Positions 25,030 through 34,633 are shown, numbered from the stretch's first letter. The stretch is 64,000 bases of DNA from Moanibacter sp965226025 (GCA_965226025.1 CBDDCD010000003.1:2480001-2544000), one strand, 5' to 3'. Numbers and translations: made by a program. The notes: generated by a model not told the origin, from the sequence alone.

Positions 25030-26508
25030 CTATGCCGCCTGCGTTGCCTCTTTCTCATGTTCTTGCGCAAGTCTCTGCGCGATTTTCCATAGATTGTGGG
25101 ACAGAACCGACCAGGCCACGCTAAGGTTACGGTTGTCAAAGCCTTTGCTGCGTATCTTGCCCCCGTGCCATCGGTTCTTGAGCACTCCGATCCGGCCTTC
25201 GGTGCTCCCTCGTCGTCGCTGCAACCGGACAAAGCGCGGCTCCTCCATCCGCTCCTTGAGCTCTTGTGGATTGCGGGGCGTAAGGGCGTCAAAAATCCCC
25301 TCTGCCTGGAGCCGCTTGCTGGCCGCCTTCGAGGCATAGCCCCGATCCCCACTGATCGCTTCGATCTTCTCCTCTAAAGCGAAGCCCTTTTGCCTCTCCA
25401 GACTTTCCCAAAGCTGCTTCAATTCGCTCGGGGCCTGCCCCCCATACAGTTTCCAGTCCAACAGATATCCCTCTGCGCTCTCGCATAAATAAAGGGTGTT
25501 GCCAAACTCCACCTCCCGATCTGCCTTGCCTCGCACGATGACGTCAATCTCAGGTTCGTAGGCGCTCAGGATCTTCTCCTCATTCTTCACCTGCCGCCCC
25601 CCTATGATCCGTTCGTGCGCCTGTTTCATGACCTGCGGTATCTGCTCTAACATACCATCCATTCGCTCGATGATTCGGCTCGCCTTCTTCTCGGTGTAAT
25701 CGCTTTGCATCCACATAGCTTCCAATAAGTCACGGTGGCGAAGGGCATGGCCCTCAATCTTCTTGAGCAATAGCTTCATCCGCCGCAGGATCCCTTTACG
25801 CGCTTTGCCCGCCTCCCGGCGCCGACGCGCATGCGTCATCTCCAGGCACCGTTTGTTCATCTCCCGAGCCAATCCCTTTGCTCCCTGGGGCATGCGCTGT
25901 TTCATTCCCGCCTGCCGGATCAGACTGATCGCCTTGAGCAGCGTTGCTCCCACATCCTTGAGCAAGACCCAGTCCACGGGCCAGTGGATGTTCGCTTCCA
26001 GGCAAGTGGCGTCGATCAGGCATTCCCTCGTATCGATCGGCTTCTCTAATCCTGCCTCACCACAATGTTCAGCATTGCCCACCACCTCGGTCATCCTTGC
26101 ATGCAGCTGTCTCAGATACGCTTCGTCGAAGAATTTCGAATCCCGTTCCAGACTGCTCTTCGATATTTTCCGGATCCCGTCTGCCTCACGCACCCGGCAA
26201 AAATTAGCCAGAAGCTCACTGCGTCCCAACTCCTGCGACAGACAACGAAAGGATATCCCTCCGAGTAAATGACGCACCACCTCCACCCGCAGCGCTTTTA
26301 TCGCTCTTAGAGCGCGTCGCTCCCGATCCTTCCCTCCCGCTTCATCCCATCCTTCCAAGGCTTTTACGATCGCCTCCCTTTCCAGCGAGGAGTCGATCAA
26401 AACCCGGTCAATCCGCTCCATTGTTTCCAGAAACACGGTGTAGTCTTTGCATCGAATGACTGGAGTTAGGGCTGGACGCAGGAAGCTTTGCACGGCAATA
26501 TTTTTCAT
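25030..26508 (-). CDS. Intact DDE transposase (IS4/IS5-like superfamily, family not assigned)
   Basis: A 492-residue transposase with candidate catalytic residues D in CLIDATCLEANIHWP, D in AISGDRGYASKAA and E in RGSTEGRIGVLKN, followed by the HNLWKIAQRL helix common in IS5-group and IS1182-group enzymes. A basic helical insertion (about residues 200-290) separates the first two. The frame is complete and could be active. The terminal repeats were not identified; a CCGGATCGAGC/AGCTCTATCCGG hairpin lies upstream at about 26560-26590. Confidence 0.8.
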   Translation of the reverse strand: MKNIAVQSFLRPALTPVIRCKDYTVFLETMERIDRVLIDSSLEREAIVKALEGWDEAGGKDRERRALRAIKALRVEVVRHLLGGISFRCLSQELGRSELLANFCRVREADGIRKISKSSLERDSKFFDEAYLRQLHARMTEVVGNAEHCGEAGLEKPIDTRECLIDATCLEANIHWPVDWVLLKDVGATLLKAISLIRQAGMKQRMPQGAKGLAREMNKRCLEMTHARRRREAGKARKGILRRMKLLLKKIEGHALRHRDLLEAMWMQSDYTEKKASRIIERMDGMLEQIPQVMKQAHERIIGGRQVKNEEKILSAYEPEIDVIVRGKADREVEFGNTLYLCESAEGYLLDWKLYGGQAPSELKQLWESLERQKGFALEEKIEAISGDRGYASKAASKRLQAEGIFDALTPRNPQELKERMEEPRFVRLQRRRGSTEGRIGVLKNRWHGGKIRSKGFDNRNLSVAWSVLSHNLWKIAQRLAQEHEKEATQAA

Positions 26509-26647
26509 GAGAAGGGCGTGCTTTGTATTTGACTAACGCAAGCATAAGCGCCCTTTTTCGCCGGATCGAGCTTTTTGCAGCTCTATCCGGCCTTTTTTTT
26601 GCCCATAACTCATTAAAAATCAATTGTTTCCACCACTGGGACGGGCT

Positions 26648-27466
26648 CTAGCTGAGGGTGACAACCTCCTGCCCTACGATCTTCTTGGTCCGACTGCGCG
26701 GCGCGAACTCGATGAGCTCCCGCGTCTCGGGCGAGAGTCGTTCCAGGATCTCATCGGGAAATGGAAAAGGAAGGTTGTCGTCCGTCGGACCCACGAATTG
26801 AGGAACGTAGCGGAGCATGAGAAAACGCCGGTCGCGATCCCGGGGCCTCCAGATCAGGACTCCATGGGTGAGCAACTCGGAGATGAAAACTACATCGCCG
26901 GCTTTCGGCGTCAGGTTGAGGACGGCGGGATGAGGAGCGGGATCGAGTCCTTCCGTATCGGAGGCAAAGAAAGACTCCGGCCGACTGAACTCTCCTTTAT
27001 GCGAACCAGGGATGACAACCAGGCCGCCATCTCCGGGATGGACATCGGTCAGATAGAAAAAGACGACAAAATAATCGCAGTAGATGAGGCCGTCCTCGAT
27101 AAAGTAGCGAGGGGTTTGCGGTCCCCAACCGTCGCGGGCACAGTGAAGAGCGCCAAATGTGTTGTCTTCATGAGTATTCACCCGTAAAGAGCCGCTGGCG
27201 AATCGCGGCTTACCACCGGTCAGTTCCTTTACGATGGACCACGTGCGAGGATGCACTGTCAAAGCCTCGAGTGACTTGTCGAATGCGAACCCGTGGCTGT
27301 AATTCCTATCCTTCGCTTCGAAGCCGGGCGGTAGCTCGCCGGGAGGGGTATCGATATAGCGCTGGACAGCCTCCTGCGCGGCCCGAAGCTCCAAGCCCTG
27401 GAGTACTCCCTCGAGGTGGAGGTATCCCGAAGTGTCGAAGAAGTAGCGCTGTTCCGAAGTCATCAT
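26648..27466 (-). CDS. Phytanoyl-CoA dioxygenase family protein
   Basis: About 272 residues from the ATG at 27466 (an upstream start at 27532 would add a tail outside the family). Fe(II)/2-oxoglutarate oxygenase fold: FFDTSGYLHLEGVL opening, ALHCARDGWGPQ in the metal-ligand region, GDGGLVVIPGSHKG, and GDVVFISELLTHGV with the distal histidine, followed by an arginine-rich strand (RRFLMLRYVPQ) for 2-oxoglutarate. The first ligand motif is H-x3-D rather than H-x-D, so the exact iron ligands are uncertain. Substrate unknown; oxidative release or hydroxylation of a small molecule is expected. Confidence 0.85.
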   Translation of the reverse strand: MMTSEQRYFFDTSGYLHLEGVLQGLELRAAQEAVQRYIDTPPGELPPGFEAKDRNYSHGFAFDKSLEALTVHPRTWSIVKELTGGKPRFASGSLRVNTHEDNTFGALHCARDGWGPQTPRYFIEDGLIYCDYFVVFFYLTDVHPGDGGLVVIPGSHKGEFSRPESFFASDTEGLDPAPHPAVLNLTPKAGDVVFISELLTHGVLIWRPRDRDRRFLMLRYVPQFVGPTDDNLPFPFPDEILERLSPETRELIEFAPRSRTKKIVGQEVVTLS

Positions 27467-27645
27467 ACCAACTGCCTGATGCAGTAAATCAATAGAATTA
27501 ATAGGGATGGTGCCTGTGCCCAGGCCACTCATCGAATATCATACTTTCGGGCGGATGCGGCAAGGCGGATTTCTATGAAGAGAGTTTCCTGCGGTGACCA
27601 CAGCATCCGCTAGCATTATGCATCCTAGAGAAGATACTCGCATAT

Positions 27646-27956
27646 GCACATACTAATACTAAAACTCACGGCGTACCTGATTAGCGTGTTTGAGGCTCCC
27701 CCGGTCTCGTGCCGGGGTGGTGCCCGGTTTCCAGCTACCATACCCGACTGGGTCAGAATACCCCTCCCCCGGCCCTTCTCCCCCCAGTCCCGGCGGCGCC
27801 GGGACTGGGGGGAGAAGGGCCGAGGGAGGGGTCGGTGGGGGTGCCTATTTTGTAGCACGGAACCCAACGCCACCCCGGCACGAGGCCGGGGGAGCCGGCG
27901 ACCGAAAGGCGCTAAACACGTACCTCACGGCCGTGAGTTTTAGTGTTAGTATGTGC
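27646..27956. mobile_element. 311-bp palindromic element, family D (copy 1), MITE-like
   Basis: Outer terminal repeats GCACATACTAATACTAAAAC and complement GCACATACTAACACTAAAAC (both continuing CTCACGGC) enclose GC-rich inner repeats (GGCTCCCCCGG...GCCGGGGTGG and their complement) and a central hairpin GGCCCTTCTCCCCCCAGTCC / complement. No coding capacity; apparent frames inside are artefacts of the palindrome. No target duplication was identified. The inner part is shared with 62798-62973. Confidence 0.8.
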
Positions 27957-28059
27957 GGAGGAGGACAATGGGTGATGAATCGAAGTCGTGGGGTGATAGG
28001 GGGGAGTTGGGCTCGACTGGGTTGACCTTGTGGGCATTGTGGGAACTATCGAAGATTAG

Positions 28060-29643
28060 ATGCTAGTAGGGTACGTAAGTGACGAGCGCTACGTCGCTCT
28101 TTCCGATGTTTCGCTGGAGTTCGAGAATGATGACGGCGTGACATTGGCCCGTTCCAGCGCCTCTGGAGCGGTGTATGCGGATGTGCAACCGGGACCCTAT
28201 CGTGTGACCCTGGCTCGGGATGGTTTCGGGTCCAAGATCGTCGAAATGGAGGTCTCGGAGGAAAAGCCGCACCAATTTCGCCTGCTGGTGGACTGTCTCA
28301 TGGGGTACATGTGGCCCAAGTGTGTGCAGGCAGGAGAGCGGTCGGAATTCCGGGTGCATTCAGACGCTGAGTACAAGCTCGAGCTCTGGCGATACGGTTG
28401 GGGAAAGGAGCTGATGCGGCCGATCGGATGGTACGACGAACACGGACCTCGAGCGACAGTGCAGATCACGCCGGATGGGGATTATACTCAGGCTGGAGTG
28501 CAGTGGAACAAAGTAGGCTACACCAGTCCGCATCACAAACAGTACCTGGAAGCGCCGGAGAGATCGGGTCTTTATTATCTTCATGCGAAGACGCAGGCCG
28601 GTCAATTTTTCTCGTTTCCCTGGGTGGTGGCTCCGAGGGAGCCTGCTGCGGAAATCGCGGTGTTGGCTTCAGATATCAATTGGAATTGCTACAACAATTT
28701 CGGCGGGCGAAGTAATTACATTCATCCCGACAGGATGCCGCCGACTCCTACGATCAACGCCCGTCTGGAACTGAAGCGTTATACCGATCCGGAGCATATC
28801 AACTACGACGCCGAGGAGTATCTGCCGCTCTCCTTCGATCGGCCGGAGCCGATTAACCATGTGCCGGAGGAGGTAACGGTCACGGATGCTATCGAAGGCC
28901 GATCGCCTAACCATATTGCACCGGCGGAGTGGAGGCTCCTGGGTTGGTTGGAACGAGAGGGGTTCGCTTATGACTTGTGGTCGGAAACTCAGTTTCATTT
29001 TGGGAAATTCAATCTGGACAACTACAAAGTTCTCGTCCTCGGTCCCCACCCGGAGTACTGGTCCTCAAAGATGTATTTCGAGTTAAAGGACTGGGTGTTC
29101 AATCGAGGAGGGCGTCTCATGTATATGGGCGGGAACGGGCTGAACTGTGAAGTCGAATTCCTCGATGAGTCCACTATGGTGGTGCAGAATGGGGACAGAA
29201 GGCGGCAGCGCGATGAGGGCTTTGAAAGTCGGTTTCACATGCGCCAGGAATCCGAGGCCAATTTGCTCGGGGTAGTGTTCACGGACCCCGGAATCATGAC
29301 GGCGGCGCCCTACCGCTCCGTGGATGCGGAACACTGGGTCTTCAAGGGAACGGGTCTCAAGAACGGGGATCTATTCGGGACGGAGTCCCTCCACATGCGT
29401 GTTCCGGGCGGTGCGTCAGGTCATGAGACGGACAAGATTTCACCGCGATTCTCCCCACCCGGGGTGCAGTTGCTGGCTAAAGGAACAAACGTGGACGAGG
29501 GCGGTGCAGAGATGGTGCTGCACGAAACATCGAGTCGAGGCGCCGTCTTTTCGACCGGTTCGATCACGTATATCAGTTCGCTCCTCGTGAGTGAGCCCGT
29601 GTCGAAGATTACCGCCAATGTCCTGAGCCGCTTTCTCAGCTAG
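28060..29643 (+). CDS. N,N-dimethylformamidase beta subunit-like protein with an N-terminal Cna-B-like domain
   Basis: A 527-residue protein. Residues 1-75 form a carboxypeptidase-regulatory/Cna-B-like beta-sandwich (GAVYADVQPGPYRVTLARDG). Residues about 85-520 match the C-terminal domain of N,N-dimethylformamidase large subunits: VLASDINWNCYNNFGGRSNY, LVLGPHPEYWS, and GGRLMYMGGNGLNCEV. In the model enzyme this region forms the amidohydrolase core with an iron site of tyrosines and a glutamate. The real substrate of this relative is unknown. No signal peptide. It stands alone between a family D element and a phyH gene. Confidence 0.75.
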   Translation: MLVGYVSDERYVALSDVSLEFENDDGVTLARSSASGAVYADVQPGPYRVTLARDGFGSKIVEMEVSEEKPHQFRLLVDCLMGYMWPKCVQAGERSEFRVHSDAEYKLELWRYGWGKELMRPIGWYDEHGPRATVQITPDGDYTQAGVQWNKVGYTSPHHKQYLEAPERSGLYYLHAKTQAGQFFSFPWVVAPREPAAEIAVLASDINWNCYNNFGGRSNYIHPDRMPPTPTINARLELKRYTDPEHINYDAEEYLPLSFDRPEPINHVPEEVTVTDAIEGRSPNHIAPAEWRLLGWLEREGFAYDLWSETQFHFGKFNLDNYKVLVLGPHPEYWSSKMYFELKDWVFNRGGRLMYMGGNGLNCEVEFLDESTMVVQNGDRRRQRDEGFESRFHMRQESEANLLGVVFTDPGIMTAAPYRSVDAEHWVFKGTGLKNGDLFGTESLHMRVPGGASGHETDKISPRFSPPGVQLLAKGTNVDEGGAEMVLHETSSRGAVFSTGSITYISSLLVSEPVSKITANVLSRFLS

Positions 29644-29697
29644 TCCCAATTGGGCGAATTCTACGGAAGACTTTCCATGAGCCAAAACAAGAAAAAG

Positions 29698-29783
29698 TGG
29701 TGGGCCGTGACCTCTGGGCGCGGCATTGGTATTTCTAATAAATCGTTCTTTCTTTCCGCGTCCGGAGGCCGCGGACCACCGTA
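29698..29783. repeat. Dispersed inverted repeat, family B (copy 2)
   Basis: GTGGTGGGCCGTGACCTCTG (diverged arm) and GCGTCCGGAGGCCGCGGACC (conserved arm), about 40 bases apart, lie in the 326-bp spacer between the dimethylformamidase-like gene and the next phyH gene. Nothing else is recognised in this spacer. Confidence 0.65.
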
Positions 29784-29969
29784 GTAATGTACGCATGCAG
29801 GACGAATTCGGCACGGCTCGCCGGTTACCGGGTTTGGACTGTGACGCACGATGCCGTTCGATCTGATTGAGGTCTAGTGAGCCCCCTCCAACAGATTCGT
29901 GACAGCAATCTATCGACATGAACTTTGTCCGGGCCGATACTTCCATCCTTGATATTTCGAACTTTAATT

Positions 29970-30824
29970 ATGCAGCAGAAAGCCAGATCTAACGGGTTCC
30001 TCTCCGAGGTCCAGGTCAACTATTTCAATACCTTCGGCTATCTCTCCTTGCCCGGACTTTTGGCCGATGCCATCGACGAAATCATCGATGCGTTCGAACA
30101 GGTATGGACCGAACACGGTGGCGGACACGATGGGAAACCCCATGACGGCAGACAACGATCCTGTATTGTACCCTTCATCGACCAGCATGAGAGGCTTTGC
30201 GCCCTCCTGGACGATCCGCGCATTGAGGGGCTTTTGAGCAGTTTACTGGGTGACGATTTCAACTACGCAGGTTCGGATGGGAACTACTACGCGGGTGATA
30301 CGCAGTGGCACTCGGACGGATTCACCAAGACCATCCGCTACGCGAAGATCGCATTTTATCTCGAATCACTCACAAGTGAGACAGGATGCCTTCGCGTCAT
30401 ACCTGGAAGCCATAGACTCGGGGAGGGGTATTCCGAAGTCCTCGAAAGCGAAGTCCGAGAATCGGAGGATCGTTGGGGGATCAGTGGAGAAAAGGTACCG
30501 GCGACTGCGCTCGAGACCGTACCCGGTGATATTCTCGTTTTTAAGCACAACTTGAAGCACGCCGCTTTCGGTGGAAGCGCGCGACGACGCATGTTCACGA
30601 TCAATTGCTGCCAACGAGTTGCGGAGGAGCAGATAGATCTTCTCAAGCAGGACATTGCGGCCAGAGCCCGATTCTGGCTAGACCGCAACTACGGTGAGAA
30701 GATGGTCGCGACTGCGAGTGAGGGCCGGATGGTCCATTTGGAGCAGATCATGGCGAATGACGGACATCTGGCGGAATTGAGCGCCAAGGCGCGCACGGAG
30801 ATGGCGGAACCTTCAAGGGGGTAG
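29970..30824 (+). CDS. Phytanoyl-CoA dioxygenase family protein
   Basis: About 284 residues from ATG 29970, where the family's opening FLSEVQVNYFNTFGYLSLPG begins. The iron site is clear: DTQWHSDGFTK (HxD) and KHNLKHAAFGGSARRRMF (distal His and the 2-oxoglutarate arginine), with LESLTSETGCLRVIPGSHR between. Length and motifs are standard for a functional oxygenase. It follows the dimethylformamidase-like gene by about 330 bp with a family B hairpin between, so it may not be cotranscribed. Confidence 0.88.
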   Translation: MQQKARSNGFLSEVQVNYFNTFGYLSLPGLLADAIDEIIDAFEQVWTEHGGGHDGKPHDGRQRSCIVPFIDQHERLCALLDDPRIEGLLSSLLGDDFNYAGSDGNYYAGDTQWHSDGFTKTIRYAKIAFYLESLTSETGCLRVIPGSHRLGEGYSEVLESEVRESEDRWGISGEKVPATALETVPGDILVFKHNLKHAAFGGSARRRMFTINCCQRVAEEQIDLLKQDIAARARFWLDRNYGEKMVATASEGRMVHLEQIMANDGHLAELSAKARTEMAEPSRG

Positions 30825-31248
30825 GGGGGGAGAGAGTTGCGAATTACGGGTTGCGAGTAGCGAGTGGGAAGGGGAGACGGGGAGGGGAGACAGGGAGAGA
30901 GTTTCGAGTTAACCGTTGCGAGTCGTCCTCTTCCGTCGTCCACTCAATCGTGCACTGCGGTCGAAACACTCCACGAACCCACCTGAAACACAATAGTTTC
31001 GTCTTGTTAAAAAGGCGACCCGCGGCCCGGACATTGCTTTGTCGATATACCCGGACCTCCAAGATCGACCACAGATCACGATTGGGACTCACGATCGTAG
31101 AGAGGAAGATCTTCGCAGGTCCATACACTTAGTCCCCACACTTAATCGCTTACACTTCGTCAGAACGCTTAGTCAATCGGACCCGGCGAGGAGGACTAAG
31201 CGGGGCGACTACGGGTATTGGACTAAGGGTGGGAACAACAAATCACTG
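30825..31248. other. Intergenic region between converging genes
   Basis: No gene. The first 100 bases are purine-rich and contain GCGAGT/GTTGCGAG words (GAGAGTTGCGAATTACGGGT; GAGTTTCGAGTTAACC) that recur at about 17990, 46030 and 48480. The rest (ACTTAGTCCCCACACTTAAT and similar) repeats the word CTTAGT several times without clear structure. Confidence 0.5.
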
Positions 31249-32184
31249 CTACTCGAGCTCCAACTTCGTCAGATAGATACTCGTTTTCCCTTCGTGTGAC
31301 GAATAGTAGCTGATCCAGAGCATATCCTCGTGCCAGACCATTCCCGGGTAGGAGCAGTCCCCTCCGCTGGGGAGGGTAAGGATCGGCTCGTAACTGTTGC
31401 GCGTCATCCGAGCCAGGACGGCGATGGGGCTGCCGTCATCTTTCCATCCCCGAGCTGAAGCCCAGAGCGAGCCGCTGGGAAGGCGGATGAAGTTGGGCCC
31501 GCCGAGGTTTGCCTCAATTTGAGTGAATGACCAGTCCTCGTAGGGCGGGCGGCTAGTCCCGATCCAGTTCGGGCGGATGAGGGCGATCATTTCCTCGTCG
31601 GGCATGAAGCGAAGCGTCGTTTCGCTTACCGTCCAGTGGTTATTGGGAAGGACGAACTCGGTGACCCAATCCCAATCGAGGCCGTTTTTCGTGCGATAGA
31701 GGAAACCCCGCCGCGGATTCTTTCCCTCGCCGGATTTGGAGACGCAGTAACCGACGTCGCCGTGCCAGGTGATACGCCACAGCCAGTGGTCCTCGGCTAA
31801 AAGCCGTGCCGGCTTCGTCCAGGTATGCCCATCATCGGAAATAGCAACCCGGGGCGAGCGCGTCACGGGAACGCCGTTTCGGTGAAGGGTTCCTCCCATC
31901 AACAACATGAGTCGTCCGTCCGGCATGACAGATATTTTGGGGTCGCGCAGGTCCACTCCCGGCTCGGAGAGTTCTGCTGTCGAGGTCCAATCATCCCCAT
32001 CACCCGAGGCGATGACGCGTACCGTGCCAATCGAGTTGCCGTGACTCTCCGCTTCTCGAAACGTGCACCACCATCTGCCTTCAAACCGAATCAGATCGGT
32101 AAATGCGTTGTGTTTCCCGCGATCCCAGATCTTTCTTACGGAAATGATCTGGGTCGATTGTTCCGGTCGTTCGGCGTTGTTCAT
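31249..32184 (-). CDS. Sialidase-like (BNR/Asp-box) beta-propeller protein
   Basis: A 311-residue six-bladed propeller of the sialidase superfamily. Asp-box-like turns are seen at SGDGDDWTS, ISDDGHTWTKP and KNGLDWDW. An arginine near the N-terminus (FEGRWWCTFREAESH) is in the style of the catalytic arginine triad, but the complete sialidase site is not evident. No signal peptide, so it is probably cytoplasmic. Four such paralogues occur in the window, suggesting related glycoside or polyol substrates. Confidence 0.82.
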   Translation of the reverse strand: MNNAERPEQSTQIISVRKIWDRGKHNAFTDLIRFEGRWWCTFREAESHGNSIGTVRVIASGDGDDWTSTAELSEPGVDLRDPKISVMPDGRLMLLMGGTLHRNGVPVTRSPRVAISDDGHTWTKPARLLAEDHWLWRITWHGDVGYCVSKSGEGKNPRRGFLYRTKNGLDWDWVTEFVLPNNHWTVSETTLRFMPDEEMIALIRPNWIGTSRPPYEDWSFTQIEANLGGPNFIRLPSGSLWASARGWKDDGSPIAVLARMTRNSYEPILTLPSGGDCSYPGMVWHEDMLWISYYSSHEGKTSIYLTKLELE

Positions 32185-32237
32185 TTATGGCGGATCCGAT
32201 ATATGTTTGAATTGATGTGGAGAGGAGACCGAATCTC

Positions 32238-32957
32238 ATGTATCGTTCAGAATCGATAAACGTCCAGGGAAATTCCATGCCCACGCTCATTTTCGAGCCG
32301 GAAGAGGCGGGTCCGCATCCGGGGCTCATCATCGCGCAGCATCTTCCGGTTGCCCATGCCGGTCTCGAGAAGGATCCATTCACGCTCGATGTAGGTGAAC
32401 GATACGCCGCCGCCGGTTACCTCTGCGTCATCCCTTTCCTCTTTCACTGGTGGCCGGAAGAGGACTCCATGGAAGCGAAGCGCGACGCCTTTCGGGACAA
32501 TTGGACGATTGCTGACTTGGGCGCGTCCTATCAATTTCTCTCCGAGCTGGGAACCGTTGATTCTGACCACATCGGCATTTTGGGACATTGCTGGGGCGGG
32601 CGCGTCGCTTGGCTGGGGGCATGCAATAATCCCGATTACAAGGCGTGTGCGGTTTTCTACGGTGGCCGTATCAAGATCCCCTTAGCGGATGGGGGAACGC
32701 CACCCATCGAACAAGCCGGACGCATCCAGTGCCCGATCTTGGGCATATTCGGAAACAAAGACCGAGGCCCGTCGCCGGATGACGTCAACGATTACGAAGC
32801 GGCTCTGAAGGATGCCGGGATACCTCACAAGTTTCACCGCTACGACGGTGCCGGGCATGGCTTTCAGGACTTTACCAACAACGATCGCTACCGCAGAGAA
32901 CAGTCCGAGGACGCTTGGTCTAAAGCAATTGGTTTCTTCGACAGACACTTGAAGTAG
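32238..32957 (+). CDS. Dienelactone hydrolase family protein
   Basis: A 239-residue alpha/beta hydrolase. Seen: nucleophile elbow GHCWGG with cysteine as in dienelactone hydrolase, the acid in FGNKDRGPSP, and the histidine in DGAGHGFQDF. ATG 32238 has a purine-rich ribosome binding site (GGAGAGGA) and matches the family's start. It hydrolyses lactones or carboxylic esters; beside aldolase, dehydratase and dehydrogenase genes it may open a sugar lactone, which is inference. A family A hairpin follows 18 bp after the stop and may end transcription. Confidence 0.88.
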   Translation: MYRSESINVQGNSMPTLIFEPEEAGPHPGLIIAQHLPVAHAGLEKDPFTLDVGERYAAAGYLCVIPFLFHWWPEEDSMEAKRDAFRDNWTIADLGASYQFLSELGTVDSDHIGILGHCWGGRVAWLGACNNPDYKACAVFYGGRIKIPLADGGTPPIEQAGRIQCPILGIFGNKDRGPSPDDVNDYEAALKDAGIPHKFHRYDGAGHGFQDFTNNDRYRREQSEDAWSKAIGFFDRHLK

Positions 32958-32974
32958 ATTCGTTCCGGATTCCT

Positions 32975-33037
32975 CGAAATGCTCACGCATTCCGCAATGA
33001 ACCATGGCGGTGGGTAGCGGAATGCGTAAGCATTTCG
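32975..33037. repeat. Dispersed hairpin, family A (copy 2)
   Basis: CGAAATGCTCACGCATTCCG and complement CGGAATGCGTAAGCATTTCG with a loop of about 20 bases, immediately downstream of the dienelactone hydrolase gene. One arm has T where the other has C (CTCACG/CGTAAG), giving a G-T type pair in RNA. Confidence 0.85.
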
Positions 33038-33124
33038 TCTTCTTGGAGACCGGAAGTTTCATTCCCGATTGATCCAACTGTGGAGTGGCAGGTTCTGTCA
33101 CCCCAAAATCCGAGTTTGGTTTTC

Positions 33125-33481
33125 CTACTTATAGGATTCTGTCGGACGAAGTCGGTCACACGCCTCCCACGTGGGCGCCATCGGTTTTTCCAGGAGCAGG
33201 TGCTTTCCGGCCTCGAGACACTGGATGCCCACCTTTTCGTGAAGGTCGTGAGGCAGCATGATATCGACCGCGTCGAAGTCACCCTTGGCCAAGGCTTCCT
33301 CGACCGAGGCGAAGGGTCGACCTCGGGTTCTCTCGGCGAAGTCCCCGGCCCTGGTCTCGTCGAGTTCGATGCATGCGGTAACGTCGATGCGCGAAGCGTG
33401 CTCCCTGATACCGTCGAGGTGAAGGTGATATGGACCTATGGCACCGCATCCGACGAATGCGAGTTTGAGCGATTCACTCAT
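33125..33481 (-). pseudogene. Gfo/Idh/MocA oxidoreductase, N-terminal fragment
   Basis: The first 112 codons of a Gfo/Idh dehydrogenase: nucleotide-binding AFVGCGAIGPYHLHLDG, VDIMLPHDLH and the LLLEKPMAPT motif. After about WEACDRL the sequence runs into a family C arm (GATTCTGTCGGACGAAG at about 33136-33152) and stops, so the substrate domain is gone. Its ATG overlaps the stop of the upstream phyH gene (ATGA), so it was the second gene of a coupled pair. Confidence 0.82.
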
Positions 33482-34398
33482 TCTTCGATCCGTGAATAAC
33501 CGTCCGGGTTACCTTTGCGCCAGTCAGGAAGGTACTTGCCGCGACCGCGGAAACCGTAGGAGGGTCCTATCTGGTTCGGCGTCGACCATGGCCAGCCCTG
33601 GCCGCCGATGAGACGGAATTCATCCTCCATGCCGCACAGCCAGTAAAACATGTAGCCCACGTAGATGGCCTCGTTGTGCCCTCCGTAATAGGCGGTTTGG
33701 AAGTCAAAATCTTTCTCGATTATCCAGTCCCGCTCTGGTGGCGCCGTGCGCCAGTAGTTGTATTTGAGCATGTGTCTAATGCCGGTGGCGGTGGAAGCGC
33801 CGCGCCGATGGAGGATGCTCTGGTGGTGAATGCCCAAAGTTCCGGCCGGGCCCGCCGCGAATTCGCCTCCCTCATCGGGATCTCGCGGGGTCATTCGGTG
33901 ATGGGTACCCGGCACGATCTCTGTCGGTCCCAACTCGATCGGCGTGTCCTGGGGAAAGTAGAATACTTCGAGGAATTCCAACTCGGGGCCAAAGACCCGG
34001 TCCGCATCGTGGTGCCAAGCTTGGGCAGTGTTGGGACATTCGACGTGGTGGTGGCTGGCCAGAACGGGCAGGCCGACTTTCCTCCCCAGAAGAGACCGCA
34101 TAATGCCCACCAGTTTAGAATTGAGGAGAACATTTTGCAGGAACCAGTCTTCAAGAAATATGCCGCTGGGTTCGTGCGAGGTCCTAATGCGTTCTAAGTC
34201 CGCCTCGGTCATTCCCTCGGGAATATAGTTCGGATTTGCCTGGAGTTTTCCGTCGAGGTAATCGCAGGTAAGCCGATTGACTTCATCGGACACAACGCCT
34301 GGGAGCATCAGAAAGCCTTTGCGGCAGAAATCCAGGACCTGGGAATCCGTCAAAGTCGGAGGGCAGTCGAAGATCCGATTTTCACAGTCGTAGGTCAC
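33478..34398 (-). CDS. Phytanoyl-CoA dioxygenase family protein
   Basis: A 306-residue oxygenase from GTG 34398; a longer frame to 34569 adds an arginine-rich stretch unlike the family. The opening is TLTDSQVLDFCRKGFLMLPG; the iron motif AWHHDADRVFG contains HxD; IVPGTHH and LGIHHQSILHRRG contain the family turn and distal histidine; a following RHMLKYNYWR gives the 2-oxoglutarate arginine. Coupled to the truncated Gfo/Idh gene. Substrate unknown. Confidence 0.85.
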   Translation of the reverse strand: MTYDCENRIFDCPPTLTDSQVLDFCRKGFLMLPGVVSDEVNRLTCDYLDGKLQANPNYIPEGMTEADLERIRTSHEPSGIFLEDWFLQNVLLNSKLVGIMRSLLGRKVGLPVLASHHHVECPNTAQAWHHDADRVFGPELEFLEVFYFPQDTPIELGPTEIVPGTHHRMTPRDPDEGGEFAAGPAGTLGIHHQSILHRRGASTATGIRHMLKYNYWRTAPPERDWIIEKDFDFQTAYYGGHNEAIYVGYMFYWLCGMEDEFRLIGGQGWPWSTPNQIGPSYGFRGRGKYLPDWRKGNPDGYSRIEE

Positions 34399-34633
34399 GG
34401 TTGTCTGTCTCGGTTGATTTCGCCTCCCATGTGGACCGCCTTGCCGTCCGTCCCTGCCCACCCGCATCGATTTCCAAGGTGGGGAAGGACGTGACCGCAG
34501 GGCGTGCCGCCACCGAAGCTCCTGAGTAACCTGATCGATCTTGGTTCCGCTGACGAGTCTGTATTTCACGAGTACTCCGGCGCACGAAACTGGCCGGGTT
34601 TATCTATTTTGTCGCTCCCTCTTAGTCTGCAGG

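Noticed and set aside
26624..27187. Plus-strand frame of 187 codons opposite the phyH gene
   Set aside because: Exact shadow of the PhyH coding region, which has the family motifs.
27644..28025. Proline/arginine-rich frames inside the family D element
   Set aside because: They are produced by the palindromic GC-rich DNA and mirror each other on both strands; no protein-like composition.
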